This document shows, piece by piece, positions 10,893 through 20,102 of a stretch of 64,000 nt of DNA. The DNA is taken from positions 5,173,831 to 5,237,830 of the forward strand of contig CM036231.1 of assembly GCA_020631735.1 (NCBI GenBank), given 5' to 3'. This DNA is from Saccharum officinarum. Its lineage: Eukaryota; Streptophyta; Magnoliopsida; Poales; Poaceae. Position 1 is the first letter of the stretch. The number at the start of each line of letters is the position of its first letter. A model generated the notes under the pieces. It did no database searches and was not told where the DNA came from. It was given only the letters and a program-made list of their open reading frames with translations. The translations under genes and the position numbers were made by a program.

Positions 10893-11663
10893 ATGGTTTA
10901 GCATGTTACTGTTCACATGGGTATTTAAAAACAAAACTGTGTTTTCAACTAAGCTTTTAAATTTAAGAGTGTGCCAGTGGTCATATCCTTTATGCCCATA
11001 AGGACTCTAGGTGGCTTAATTAAGTACTAACTTGGGGGTTTGCATCATATTTGAAATTTCGTCGCTCATACGGCGTGCTATTGTATGAGTGCCATTCAAT
11101 TGAGTGGTAATGTATGGATCAATTCCCTCTACGCCCTGGTAAGTGAGAGTTGTGAGAGCATGGTCGGATACACTGCCGATCTAGGGGAGTGCTTATGTGA
11201 TACCGAAATACTTACGTGCCATGCGCATGTTCGTATAAGGGTATTCAATTGGTGGGGACTTCCGTCATGCGGTGACGATGCCGTCAATAGGACGATGATT
11301 CGGGTAGTTGTTACCGTTATACTCGTATCTGGGGATGCGTGTAGAGCGAGTAACTTACTTTACTGCTTTCTTGCATATTTTCATACTGTGAGGGTTGGGC
11401 TGAAGTGACTTTCTGCAGGTACATAACAACGCTTTCGAGTAGTACGTATTAGTTACGTTACAAGATATCGTTGTATGCCACCGTTTATTCCGTTAGTAGT
11501 TATTAATTTTCTAAGTTTGTGAGGACGTACGGAACGTGCATGTATCATGTTGTGCATTTCATTCATGGCATTGTTCCTCCCCTTATAAGTTGATTATCTC
11601 ATTTCGATAAAAATGCCAACTTAAAAATCTGTTCTCACCACGGTAATAAAAATTTTGCTACAG
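10893..11663 (+). other. Leader between primer binding site and the extra ORF
   Basis: About 770 bases without a convincing gene. It ends in a pyrimidine- and A/T-rich stretch and GCTACAG directly before the ATG of the next ORF, resembling an intron 3' end. CTGCAGGTACAT at about 11413-11424 carries both acceptor- and donor-like strings. Confidence 0.6.
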
Positions 11664-12419
11664 ATGGCACGTACCAAGCAGACAGCTCGCAAGTCCACCG
11701 GCAGAGCTCCCCGTCATCAGCTAGCTCCACGCACTCGTCAGCGCCACACTTTTCTTGGAGAGTTTGGGATGCCTACGCTCTTGTGGAGAGTACTCAGAGA
11801 TGTAGGCTATCCTGATGGAATGGAGCCCCGCTACTTTTGGTCGAATGAGCGGTTGGGGGAAGGACTTTTGGTGACTGTGGAAGCAGTAGTTCGTCCTCGA
11901 GGTGATGGTTCTGAGTGGACCGGTTGGCATTTTGAGTCAACTGGCAGGACCCCTGAAGAAGCCGCTGAGAGGGCAGCCTTTGGGATCCTGAGGGATATCA
12001 TGGATCGCTTTCCTCAGGAGTTGGCAGCAGCTTTAGTTGGAGTCTTTCCGAGGGGCAACCCCTCCACTGACTCATGGCAGCAGGCAAGAGGAAGATCTCT
12101 GGAGATTAGCGCTGCGGAAGCACAAAACAGTGACAACCCCGCTATGAGTGCTATGTTCGCAGTGATGAGGGCTTTTGATGGAGTGGAAGGTAGCCTGAGA
12201 CGTGTGTCTAGTGCTCTTGGTCAGGCTCGTGATGACCGCCGTCAGCTTCAGAGAGATCACGACGCCGAGATTGAGAGGCTCAACACAGAGATGGCTCAGT
12301 TGACTCGCCAGAGAGATCAGGCTACCCAGAGGACTGTGGTTTTCGAAGGAGATGTGCGTGCCCTGAGAGAGCAGGTTGAGCGACTGACCACCGCCAACGG
12401 AACGCTGAGCGCATGTTGA
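11664..12419 (+). CDS. Retrotransposon accessory ORF beginning with a histone H3 tail
   Basis: This 251-residue frame starts at the ATG at 11664, right after TACAG; an upstream TTG in frame is not needed. Residues 2-13 read ARTKQTARKSTG, identical to mature histone H3 positions 1-12. Likeness continues as RAPRHQLAPR against H3 KAPRKQLATK with one residue deleted, so K4 and K9 stay and K14, K18 and K23 become R, H and R. Residues about 36-117 fit the helix, three strands, helix order of a dsRNA-binding domain, ending TPEEAAERAAFGIL. Residues about 175-250 are heptad-like and charged, probably a coiled coil. The frame then breaks and continues at 12413. It sits before gag in a chromodomain-bearing element. 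The H3 match is plain to see; the dsRBD reading is inference; the role (histone-tail mimicry, reader recruitment or silencing interference) is hypothesis. Confidence 0.88.
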   Translation: MARTKQTARKSTGRAPRHQLAPRTRQRHTFLGEFGMPTLLWRVLRDVGYPDGMEPRYFWSNERLGEGLLVTVEAVVRPRGDGSEWTGWHFESTGRTPEEAAERAAFGILRDIMDRFPQELAAALVGVFPRGNPSTDSWQQARGRSLEISAAEAQNSDNPAMSAMFAVMRAFDGVEGSLRRVSSALGQARDDRRQLQRDHDAEIERLNTEMAQLTRQRDQATQRTVVFEGDVRALREQVERLTTANGTLSAC

Positions 12420-12715
12420 CTCATGTGCTCCATCAGAGGAATGAAGCCTGGTCCGCAGAGAATGTGTTGAGGGCTAGACAGTTTGAGCTAGAGCAACAGT
12501 TGGCTTATGCAGAGGAATATAATGACAATCTGCATGAGGAGGTTCATCGGCTGAACAATCAACTCAACCCCTATGTTCCTCCTGGTGCGGCAGAGATGGA
12601 TTTGAATGAAGACGAAGATCCTGAAGAGCCCGAAGCACCAGTTGGGGAGCACCACGACGCTGCTAATGGCGACGAAGCCAACGTCTCGGACTTAGACAGC
12701 GACCACGATGAGTAG
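12413..12715 (+). CDS. Continuation of the histone-mimic ORF: coiled coil and acidic tail
   Basis: Starting in the frame that overlaps the end of the previous ORF, about 100 residues continue a heptad-rich helix (RQFELEQQLAYAEEYNDNL...EVHRLNNQL) and end in a strongly acidic tail (DLNEDEDPEEPEAP, then SDLDSDHDE). The smooth coiled-coil carry-over shows that this is one protein split by a one-base loss near 12405-12415. Acidic tails bind basic partners such as histones in many nuclear proteins, so the tail could act with or fold back on the basic N-terminus. A second small protein made on its own is possible but less likely. Confidence 0.7.
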   Translation: MLTHVLHQRNEAWSAENVLRARQFELEQQLAYAEEYNDNLHEEVHRLNNQLNPYVPPGAAEMDLNEDEDPEEPEAPVGEHHDAANGDEANVSDLDSDHDE

Positions 12716-13078
12716 GCTAGTAGTTGTTACGCTAGCTACTAGGTTCCATCTACATGATCTTTTGCTTTGTTGGCACGTTGGGTATGTAATAATGAGTAGA
12801 AAGACTAAGGCTTTGATGTAATGTTGGAAAGCTTGGATGTGTTTGTGGCGGTATCCGAACGTCAAAAGTCCAGTGTATGTATGCTGGCAACTTGGTTGTA
12901 ATGGACGCGATGTGTGCGCTTTAAGTAATCTAATTAGTGGTGTTGTGTTAATTGGAATGACTTATTATGCCCCTGTTTTATTGTATGGATTTATTCTCTC
13001 CAGTAATTTCAGTACGGCATGATCTTTCATTCAGTCGCAATTCCTACAACATCACCTAATAATTACTGTTGCTGAAAC
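12716..13078 (+). other. Spacer between the extra ORF and gag
   Basis: About 360 bases, T-rich, with no convincing gene. GTATGTAATAATGAG and similar strings near 12782-12795 could serve as poly(A) signals for the extra ORF. The end, GAAACATGCAG directly before gag ATG, again resembles a splice acceptor. This suggests that the two ORFs are expressed from separate messages. Confidence 0.5.
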
Positions 13079-14215
13079 ATGCAGATGCCGAACACTCGTC
13101 GTACCGTGTATGGTGCCGCTGAGGCTGGTGGCAGTGCAGCCGCTAGTGATGACCGTGATCCACCACCGCCTCCTCCACCCTACACTGCGGAACAGTTTTT
13201 CGCACAATTTCTTGGAAGCCAACGTAATATGGAGAGCATGCAACAGAATATGGAAGCTGCGTTGCGCAGTATCGCAGACAACACCCGTCGGGGAATAAAC
13301 CCGGGTGGTCACGAAGCAAATCAGTACAGCAGTTTCAAGGACTTCATGGATACTCGTCCACCGATCTTTAAGGAAGCCGCAGAACCCTTGGATGCAGAAG
13401 AGTGGATTAATACTATGGAAGACAAGTTCCGTGTATTGAGAATGACTGAAGTGTTGAAGACTGAGTATGCAGCTCATCAACTTCAAGGTCCGGCAGGAAT
13501 GTGGTGGAAACATCACCGCACCACTTTTCCTCCCCATACTCACATCACTTGGAATGAGTTCACCGAAGCTTTCCGTGGAACGTACATTCCACCTGGTCTG
13601 ACCGAGATGAAGCTTGGGGAATTCCTGGCACTGAATCAAGGCACAAAGACTGTAACTCAATATCTACATGCATTCAATAACCTGAGCCGTTATGCCCCTG
13701 ATATGGTGAATACGGAGGCCAAGAAGATCGCTAGCTTCAAGAGAGGCCTAAATCCCAAGATGATGAAACATGTGGGTACAAATATGAGGACTGGTTTTAA
13801 TGATTTCGTTAGCGACTGTCTGAAGCAAGAGAAGAACAACAATGTTTATGCTGCTTCCAAGATCCGTAAGAGAGCTTTCGAGTCGGGTTCGTCCCAGTCC
13901 CGAGCCCCAGTGGCCAACCGTCCAGCTTATCGATCGCCTGCCCCAGGTGCAAGGTTTAGGCCACCGCAAAGAAAGAATCAGAATGCTCAGCAACCCCAGA
14001 GGAACCAGAAACCATTCAAGATGGCATTGCCTCAGGCGAAGATAGGACAAGGCAGTTCATCTGGAACTGTGGCTCAAGTGAAGGGACCGTGCTTCAACTG
14101 CAACCAACCCGGACACTTTGCGAAGTTTTGTCCCTACCCAAGAAACAGCAGACGCAGTATCAAGCTCGTGTGCATCACACCACTGTGGATGACATCCCAG
14201 AAGGAGAACCGGTAA
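13079..14215 (+). CDS. Gag of the second gypsy chromovirus
   Basis: The frame has ATG at 13079 and again at 13085 after CAG. It shows a Pro-rich head (PPPPPPYTAEQFF), the retrotransposon gag core with its WINTMEDKFRVL and MWWKHHR segments (about residues 120-165) and an FKRGLNPKM motif. A basic linker follows, then a CCHC knuckle CFNCNQPGHFAKFC (about 14093-14134) that binds RNA. Gag forms the particle. After the knuckle the coding text moves to the frame starting two bases earlier modulo three, so the last 25 or so residues here are out-of-frame and not real. Confidence 0.9.
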   Translation: MQMPNTRRTVYGAAEAGGSAAASDDRDPPPPPPPYTAEQFFAQFLGSQRNMESMQQNMEAALRSIADNTRRGINPGGHEANQYSSFKDFMDTRPPIFKEAAEPLDAEEWINTMEDKFRVLRMTEVLKTEYAAHQLQGPAGMWWKHHRTTFPPHTHITWNEFTEAFRGTYIPPGLTEMKLGEFLALNQGTKTVTQYLHAFNNLSRYAPDMVNTEAKKIASFKRGLNPKMMKHVGTNMRTGFNDFVSDCLKQEKNNNVYAASKIRKRAFESGSSQSRAPVANRPAYRSPAPGARFRPPQRKNQNAQQPQRNQKPFKMALPQAKIGQGSSSGTVAQVKGPCFNCNQPGHFAKFCPYPRNSRRSIKLVCITPLWMTSQKENR

Positions 14216-14505
14216 CAGCTGGTATGTTTTCTATCAACAATCATCCTGCAGTAGTCTTGTTTGATTCCGGATCATCTCATTCCTTTGTAAGTCAAGCTTT
14301 TGTTAAGAGGCATGAGCAAAAGATTATTGAACTGGAATGTGCATATAAAATCAGTTCAGCTGGGGCTGATCTGTTGACTAATCAGATAGTTCAGGGAGTG
14401 ACCCTAAACATATCAAACCGGCAATATAAGCTTAATCTGATAGTCATGCCAGGGTTAGTTTTGGATGTGATCATGGGTATGAACTGGATGAATAAGATGG
14501 GGTAG
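14135..14505 (+). CDS. Aspartic protease region of the second gypsy element
   Basis: The open frame (from about 14089, real text from about 14135) holds the protease active site [13 protein letters not shown] (about 14254-14290) and the second lobe text [16 protein letters not shown]. It is retropepsin-like, cleaving the polyprotein. The frame differs from gag by one base and ends at a TAG (14503) where homologous text continues in yet another frame, again shifted by one base after a GGGG run. Confidence 0.85.
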
Positions 14506-14507
14506 TA

Positions 14508-17114
14508 ATCGATGTTGGAGGAAGGAGTATCTCTCTCAAGGAACCAAGTGGAGAAGGCACCTTTCGAGTGGTCCTACCTCGGAAAGTAGACCTAGCTAGC
14601 ACGACTTGTGCGGTCCAAACTACTCTGCTAGCCCAGATTCCAGTGGTCTGTGAGTTTCCAGATGTGTTTCCGGATGAGTTACCTGGACTTCCACCAGACC
14701 GAGATGTTGAGTTTGCCATTGAGTTAATTCCGGGAACAGCACCGATCTCGAGAAGGCCCTATCGGATGCCTCCCAATGAGTTAGCCGAATTGAAGAAGCA
14801 ACTTCAGGACTTACTAAAGAGAGGTTTGATTCGTCCCAGCTCGTCTGAATGGGGATGCCCCGCTCTGTTTGTGAAAAAGAAGAAGGATAACTCCTTACGC
14901 ATGTGCGTGGATTATCGACCACTGAATGCAGTGACAATTAAAAACAAGTATCCTCTTCCTCGGATTGATATATTGTTTGACCAGTTGTCTAAAGCCAAAG
15001 TGTTCTCTAAGATAGATTTGAGATCAGGATACCATCAGATAAAGATTAGGCCGCAAGATGTGCCTAAGACTGCGTTCTCTACCAGATATGGCTTGTACGA
15101 GTATCTTGTCATGTCCTTCGGATTGACAAACGCTCCTGCATACTTTATGTATCTGATGAATTCTGTTTTCATGCCAGAGTTGGACAAGTTTGTGATTGTG
15201 TTCATTGATGACATTCTAATATATTCAGAGAATGAAAAAGATCACGCAGAGCACCTCAGGATTGTCTTGACTAGACTCAGGGAACATCAACTATATGCGA
15301 AGTTCAGCAAGTGTGAGTTCTGGCTTAAGACAGTGCCTTTTCTCGGCCACGTGTTGTCTGAAAATGGCATTTCCGTAGATCCTAGTAAGGTACAAGAGGT
15401 TATGGACTGGAAGTCACCAACCTCAGTGCATGAAGTTCGCAGTTTTCTTGGTTTAGCCGGTTACTATCGTCGCTTCATACCGGATTTCTCGAAGATTGCC
15501 AAACCAATGACAAGCCTGTTACAGAAGGATCATAAGTTTGTATGGACAGAGGAGTGCGAGGCAGCTTTCTGCACCTTGCGAAAGTTGTTGACCACTGCTC
15601 CTGTTCTGGCCCAACCGGATATAGAAAAGTCTTTTGATGTGTTCTGTGACGCATCTAAGAATGGGTTAGGATGTGTGCTAATGCAAAATGGAAGGGTCAT
15701 TGCCTATGCCTCGCGTCAACTGAGGAAGCATGAAGTTAATTATCCTACACACGATTTGGAGCTTGCAGCAGTAGTGCATGCTCTAAAGATTTGGAGACAC
15801 TACCTAATGGGTAATGTGTGTAACCTCTTTACAGATCATAAGAGTCTCAAATACATTTTTACCCAATCTGAGTTGAACATGCGACAGAGAAGATGGTTAG
15901 AGCTGATAAAGGACTATAATCTAAACGTGCATTATCATCCCGGGAAGGCTAATGTAGTAGCAGATGCACTGAGCAGAAAATCACATGCTATTGATGTGCA
16001 ACCGTTGTTTGAAGAAGGGTTCAATTTGCTACATCCTGCTGTGTTGCATAATCTTCAGATCAGTTGTACTTTGGAAGACCAGATCATTGAAAGTCAGAGG
16101 ACAGATAAGGGAATCTTTCATATCAAGGAGAAGATGAAGAGAGAACTCACCAAACACTTTCGATTGGATGACCAAGGAGTGTTATGGTTTAAGGATCGTC
16201 TGGTGGTACCAAAGGATAGAGAGCTTAAGAACAAGTTGATGAATGAGACCCATCATTCTAAGCTATCTATTCACCCCGGAAGTAGTAAGATGTACCAAGA
16301 TTTGCGACCCCGTTATTGGTGGACTAAGATGAAAAAAGAAATTGCAGCATACGTTGCTCGTTGCGACATGTGTTGTAGAGTTAAAGCTCTTCACATGAGA
16401 CCTGCAGGACTTCTGCAACCCTTGTCTGTACCCGATTGGAAATGGGATGATATAAGTATGGATTTCATCACTGGTCTTCCCACCACACAGAAGGGACATG
16501 ATTCTATTTGGGTCATAGTAGATCGTCTCACCAAGACAGCTCACTTTCTGCCAGTTAAGACGACATTCCGACCACCTCAATATGCAGAAAAGTATATTGC
16601 TGAGATTGTCCGATTACATGGTATACCAAAAACGATCGTGTCTGATCGCGGTTCACAGTTTACCTCTCATTTTTGGGAACATCTTCATAAAGGTTTGGGT
16701 ACTAGTTTGATTCGTAGTACGGCTTACCATCCGCAGACAGATGGGCAGACAGAACGAGTGAATGCTGTACTTGAAGATATGCTTAGAGCTTGTGTACTAT
16801 CATCCCGAGGCTCATGGGAATCCTGGTTACCATTGGCAGAATTCGCTTACAACAACAGTTACCAAGAGAGTATCAAGATGGCACCTTTCGAAGCTTTATA
16901 TGGCAGGAAGTGCAGAACACCGTTAAATTGGGTAGAGCCTGGAGAAAGAAGGTTTTATGGAATTGATTTTGTAAATGAGGCAGAGAAGAAGGTCCGTATT
17001 ATCCGGCAAAACATGCAAGCTGCACAGTCCCGTCAGAAGAGTTATGCAGACAAGAGAAGGAGACCATTGGATTTCCAAGTGGGTGACTATGTCTATTTGA
17101 AAGTTACCCCATGA
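14508..17114 (+). CDS. Reverse transcriptase, RNase H and integrase of the second gypsy element
   Basis: One frame stays open for 2.6 kb. Reverse transcriptase shows [23 protein letters not shown] (first Asp) and FIDDILIYS (catalytic pair, about 15200). RNase H has [21 protein letters not shown] and DHKSLKYIF. Integrase has the HHCC finger ([11 protein letters not shown]...CDMCCRVK, about 16270-16385) and DDE core ([24 protein letters not shown]). These copy the RNA to DNA and insert it. There is no own ATG; it belongs to the gag-pol polyprotein. It stops at TGA 17112-17114, where the GPY/F text continues in the next frame after a CCCC run. Confidence 0.94.
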   Translation: MDVGGRSISLKEPSGEGTFRVVLPRKVDLASTTCAVQTTLLAQIPVVCEFPDVFPDELPGLPPDRDVEFAIELIPGTAPISRRPYRMPPNELAELKKQLQDLLKRGLIRPSSSEWGCPALFVKKKKDNSLRMCVDYRPLNAVTIKNKYPLPRIDILFDQLSKAKVFSKIDLRSGYHQIKIRPQDVPKTAFSTRYGLYEYLVMSFGLTNAPAYFMYLMNSVFMPELDKFVIVFIDDILIYSENEKDHAEHLRIVLTRLREHQLYAKFSKCEFWLKTVPFLGHVLSENGISVDPSKVQEVMDWKSPTSVHEVRSFLGLAGYYRRFIPDFSKIAKPMTSLLQKDHKFVWTEECEAAFCTLRKLLTTAPVLAQPDIEKSFDVFCDASKNGLGCVLMQNGRVIAYASRQLRKHEVNYPTHDLELAAVVHALKIWRHYLMGNVCNLFTDHKSLKYIFTQSELNMRQRRWLELIKDYNLNVHYHPGKANVVADALSRKSHAIDVQPLFEEGFNLLHPAVLHNLQISCTLEDQIIESQRTDKGIFHIKEKMKRELTKHFRLDDQGVLWFKDRLVVPKDRELKNKLMNETHHSKLSIHPGSSKMYQDLRPRYWWTKMKKEIAAYVARCDMCCRVKALHMRPAGLLQPLSVPDWKWDDISMDFITGLPTTQKGHDSIWVIVDRLTKTAHFLPVKTTFRPPQYAEKYIAEIVRLHGIPKTIVSDRGSQFTSHFWEHLHKGLGTSLIRSTAYHPQTDGQTERVNAVLEDMLRACVLSSRGSWESWLPLAEFAYNNSYQESIKMAPFEALYGRKCRTPLNWVEPGERRFYGIDFVNEAEKKVRIIRQNMQAAQSRQKSYADKRRRPLDFQVGDYVYLKVTP

Positions 17115-17532
17115 AGAAGAAACGGTTTGGAATCAAGCAGAAACTGTCTGCTAGATATATCGGACCATACCAGATTATAGAGAAAAAGGGTCCCGTGGCG
17201 TACAAGTTGCAATTGCCAGAAGGATGAGTTCGATCTTTCCCGTCTTTCACGTATCCCAGTTGAAGAAATGTCTGCGTGTTCCGGAAGAGAGAATAGAACC
17301 ACAGGGTATTCGGATCAAGGCAGACTTGGAATATCGTGAACAACCAGTTCGAGTTCTGGATACAAAGGACCGAGTCACTCGGAATAAAGTGGTAACAACC
17401 TACAAGGTTCAGTGGAGCCATCATGATGAGAGTGATGCTTCATGGGAAACGGGAGAATATCTTCAAACCGCGTATAAAGATTTTTACGATAAATGGTTCG
17501 TAACTCAAAATCTCGGGACGAGATTCTTATAA
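17111..17532 (+). CDS. GPY/F module and chromodomain, end of pol, frame-broken
   Basis: From 17111 the text [23 protein letters not shown] continues the integrase tail. At about 17222 the frame changes again and [17 protein letters not shown] leads to a chromodomain ([18 protein letters not shown]...ASWETGEYL, about 17370-17465). Chromodomains of this kind direct integration, in other systems by binding methylated H3. The two frame breaks mean that it is not joined to the integrase core in this copy. The polypurine tract AAGGGGGAGGGC (17531-17542) overlaps the stop. Confidence 0.85.
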
Positions 17533-17542
17533 GGGGGAGGGC
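17531..17542 (+). other. Polypurine tract of the second gypsy element
   Basis: AAGGGGGAGGGC lies directly before the TGTAACACCC LTR start, the expected plus-strand priming site. Confidence 0.85.
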
Positions 17543-18038
17543 TGTAACACCCCTGGGTGTTAAGCATGCATTAGCATCCAAGGCACTAGTCATAATCATC
17601 TCATACATGGTTATCATTGCATGCAATATAGACCCTTTTAAATTTAGAGTTAAAAAACAACTACTCAAAACCCAAATGCTACATTTAAGTGCTAAGGAGT
17701 GATGAAACTTTGTGTAGCTACAATTTTAGATAATCTAGAATAAATAAACATGATTTTTGGAGCAACTCTTGAATTCAAATTCCTTCAAATTTTGCTTTTA
17801 AAAATATTCTAGAAAAACGAATTTTTACTTAAAAATTTAGCTTTGAATCCCAAATTCAAAATCTATTTAGAATTTTGAAAAGTGCCCTACATGAAAGTTG
17901 TAGAGAATTAAATTTTGAACAACTTTTATTTTGGGCAAAAATTCTGAAAACCTCTTTTTCATCTTCAAATTCAAATTTGAAACAAATATAGAAATCTGAA
18001 AATTTATTTATAAAAGAAAAATCGGTTTTTTCACTTTA

Positions 18039-19016
18039 GTGGGCCGCAGCCACCCTTTCGGCCCACCCGAGCTGGCAGCCCGGCCCGCGCCCGCGCCCGC
18101 GTCCGCGCCTGCCGCCCGCGCGCGCGCGCGCGCGACGCCGTGGCGCCGCGGCAGAGCTCGGCCGCCGCGTGGCCGGACGCCGACGACGCCGCGCGACACG
18201 CGCCCCTGTGGCCCCCGCAGCACCGCGTTCGCTTACCCCCCCTCCGCGCGCTCGTCCGCCTCGGCTGCTCCCTCCATTCCCTCCTCTCGCCCCGCCAGCA
18301 GCAGCAGCGCACCGCCGCGCCATCACCGGCTCCCGAAGCTCCGCCACCGCCGTCCGCGCTCGTGGCTGCTTCTCCGGCCGATTCCTCCCGGCCTCAGCTC
18401 CGCCCCGCTTCCCTCCACCGCGTGCGCGCCTCCACTCCGCCGCTCGAGCTCAGGTGAGGACCAATTGGCCGCCCCCCCTCCTCCACTGCCGCCATGGCCA
18501 CCGTTGGCCGGCGCGCATGGCCGGAGCTCCCTGGCCCTTCATGCCTCCTCCGGTCTCGAGCATCCGCTTCCCCTTCGCCTAGCGGTGCTCGTGCTCGCAT
18601 TCTCGGCCGCCCCCGTGGCCTGCATTGGCCGGCCGGCGAGCTCCCGCGCCGCCGTGCCGCCATCTCCACCGGCGAGCCTCCTCCAGAGCTCCCGCGCCGC
18701 TCGGAGTTGGTGCGCTGGGTGCGTCTCAGTGCGGGGAGCACGTTGGTGCCCTCCCCGTCGCCGGAGACCTCACCGGCGGCGAGTGCGCCACCGGTCAGCG
18801 CCTCCCCCGCGCTGCTCTGGCTGGCCGGTGGGGTCCATTGACCCGTGGGTCCCGAGTGTTAGCGTGTGTGGGTGCACTGCACCGGGTGTATTCAGCGTTT
18901 TCACCGGCGAATTTTTAAAAGAATTAAGGAAAATAATTTCTCAGAATTTTGAAACAGCTTTGAAAAATCGTATCTCAAGATTTATAGCTCCAAAAATTAT
19001 GAAACAAATTTTGTAA
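18039..19016 (+). other. GC-rich open frame inside the 3' LTR
   Basis: A 325-residue frame rich in Ala, Pro, Arg and Ser is open, but several other frames on both strands are also open because of the extreme GC content, so coding is doubtful. It contains a (GC)n run at 18117-18134. The block starts about 25 bases after a TATA-like box and may be the first exon of the LTR transcript. Confidence 0.25.
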
Positions 19017-19826
19017 TGCTCCTCTTGAATAGATCTACAGTTTAAAAATATCTCATGTTATTTTTGTAACACTTTACTATGCAAATTTATTTAATTTCTA
19101 TAAATGCTGATATCTTAGAAAATGTGTAGTAAATAAAATAATGAAGGGAAAAATGTGATTCTTGTTGCTTTAATCTTTATTAGTAATGTACTTTCTAGGA
19201 AAAATATTAGTGAAGCATGTTCTGTGAGAAAATTTTGAAGTGTAGTTCAAATGCTTTTATTTGATAATCTTTATTATTTTTAGTAAAGAGCTAAATTTGT
19301 ATAGAACATACATGTGATAATTTTTGTAGTATGTTAGTTTACTGTTAGTAACATAGGAAAAATGTGAAATCTGTTGTTTGATACTTTTTCTAGTACAAAA
19401 TAATTTCATGCTCATTATTATGCTATACTTTGTTTATTTTGTACAGATAGTTTTACTTATTCAATTCTCATAAAATTTAGTAGTAGGATAGTTAGGGTAA
19501 GAGTAATCTACTGTAATTTTTGTAGATTTTTATCTACACCAGAAATAGGTGTTGCTGTGTAACCCTAGTCAAATAGGGAATAAAAGATTATTCTTTATGA
19601 GAAATTAAGAGAAATAAAATATGTTTGGTGTATCTTTGAAGCATCATTATGCCTTGCTGATGTTATGGATGAGTGGTTGGTAAGCTTTGGTAGCTTAGGT
19701 TCACTTGTATGTGTAGATGGTAGGCTAACTAATAGAAGGATAAGGTGCATGTTTTAGGGTACATGTTCTTAGATGACGTTGACTACACTGTAGAAGAAAT
19801 AATTACATTCGAACTGCTCATTCCAT

Positions 19827-20102
19827 ATGCTCATCTGCATCTCATGTCATCAAAGCACTCCACCACAATTCGATGCATTCTTCGCATGTTTGCTTATGCA
19901 CTTGCATCATACAGGATCGCAGGAGGAGTCGCAGGTAGCGGTACCGGAGGAGCAAGTTTGGACGGATCAGCAGGAACCCCAGGCACAGGAGGTGCCCGAG
20001 GAAGAAGAGTCAGGCGAGGAACTACCAGAGTGCGTTGACCACCACCCTAGCTCATTCGAAAAAGGCAAGCCCCGGAGCATTTTAAGTCTCCTAGTTTTAT
20101 AA
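19827..20102 (+). other. Glu-rich open frame inside the second LTR (3' copy)
   Basis: Near-identical copy of the frame at 9219-9458; the acidic part and GKPR end are unchanged, and the few base differences nearby do not disrupt it. The frame starts at an upstream ATG here only because the flanking LTR sequence is present. Confidence 0.45.

Noticed and set aside
11655..11663. Earlier TTG start adding three residues before the histone-like ORF
   Set aside because: The ATG at 11664 follows an acceptor-like AG and gives the exact H3 N-terminus; the upstream codons belong to the presumed intron.
18036..18900. Several long open frames on both strands in the GC-rich LTR block
   Set aside because: Overlapping open frames in five or six readings reflect GC content; none shows a recognisable protein. 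Only one is listed, at low confidence.
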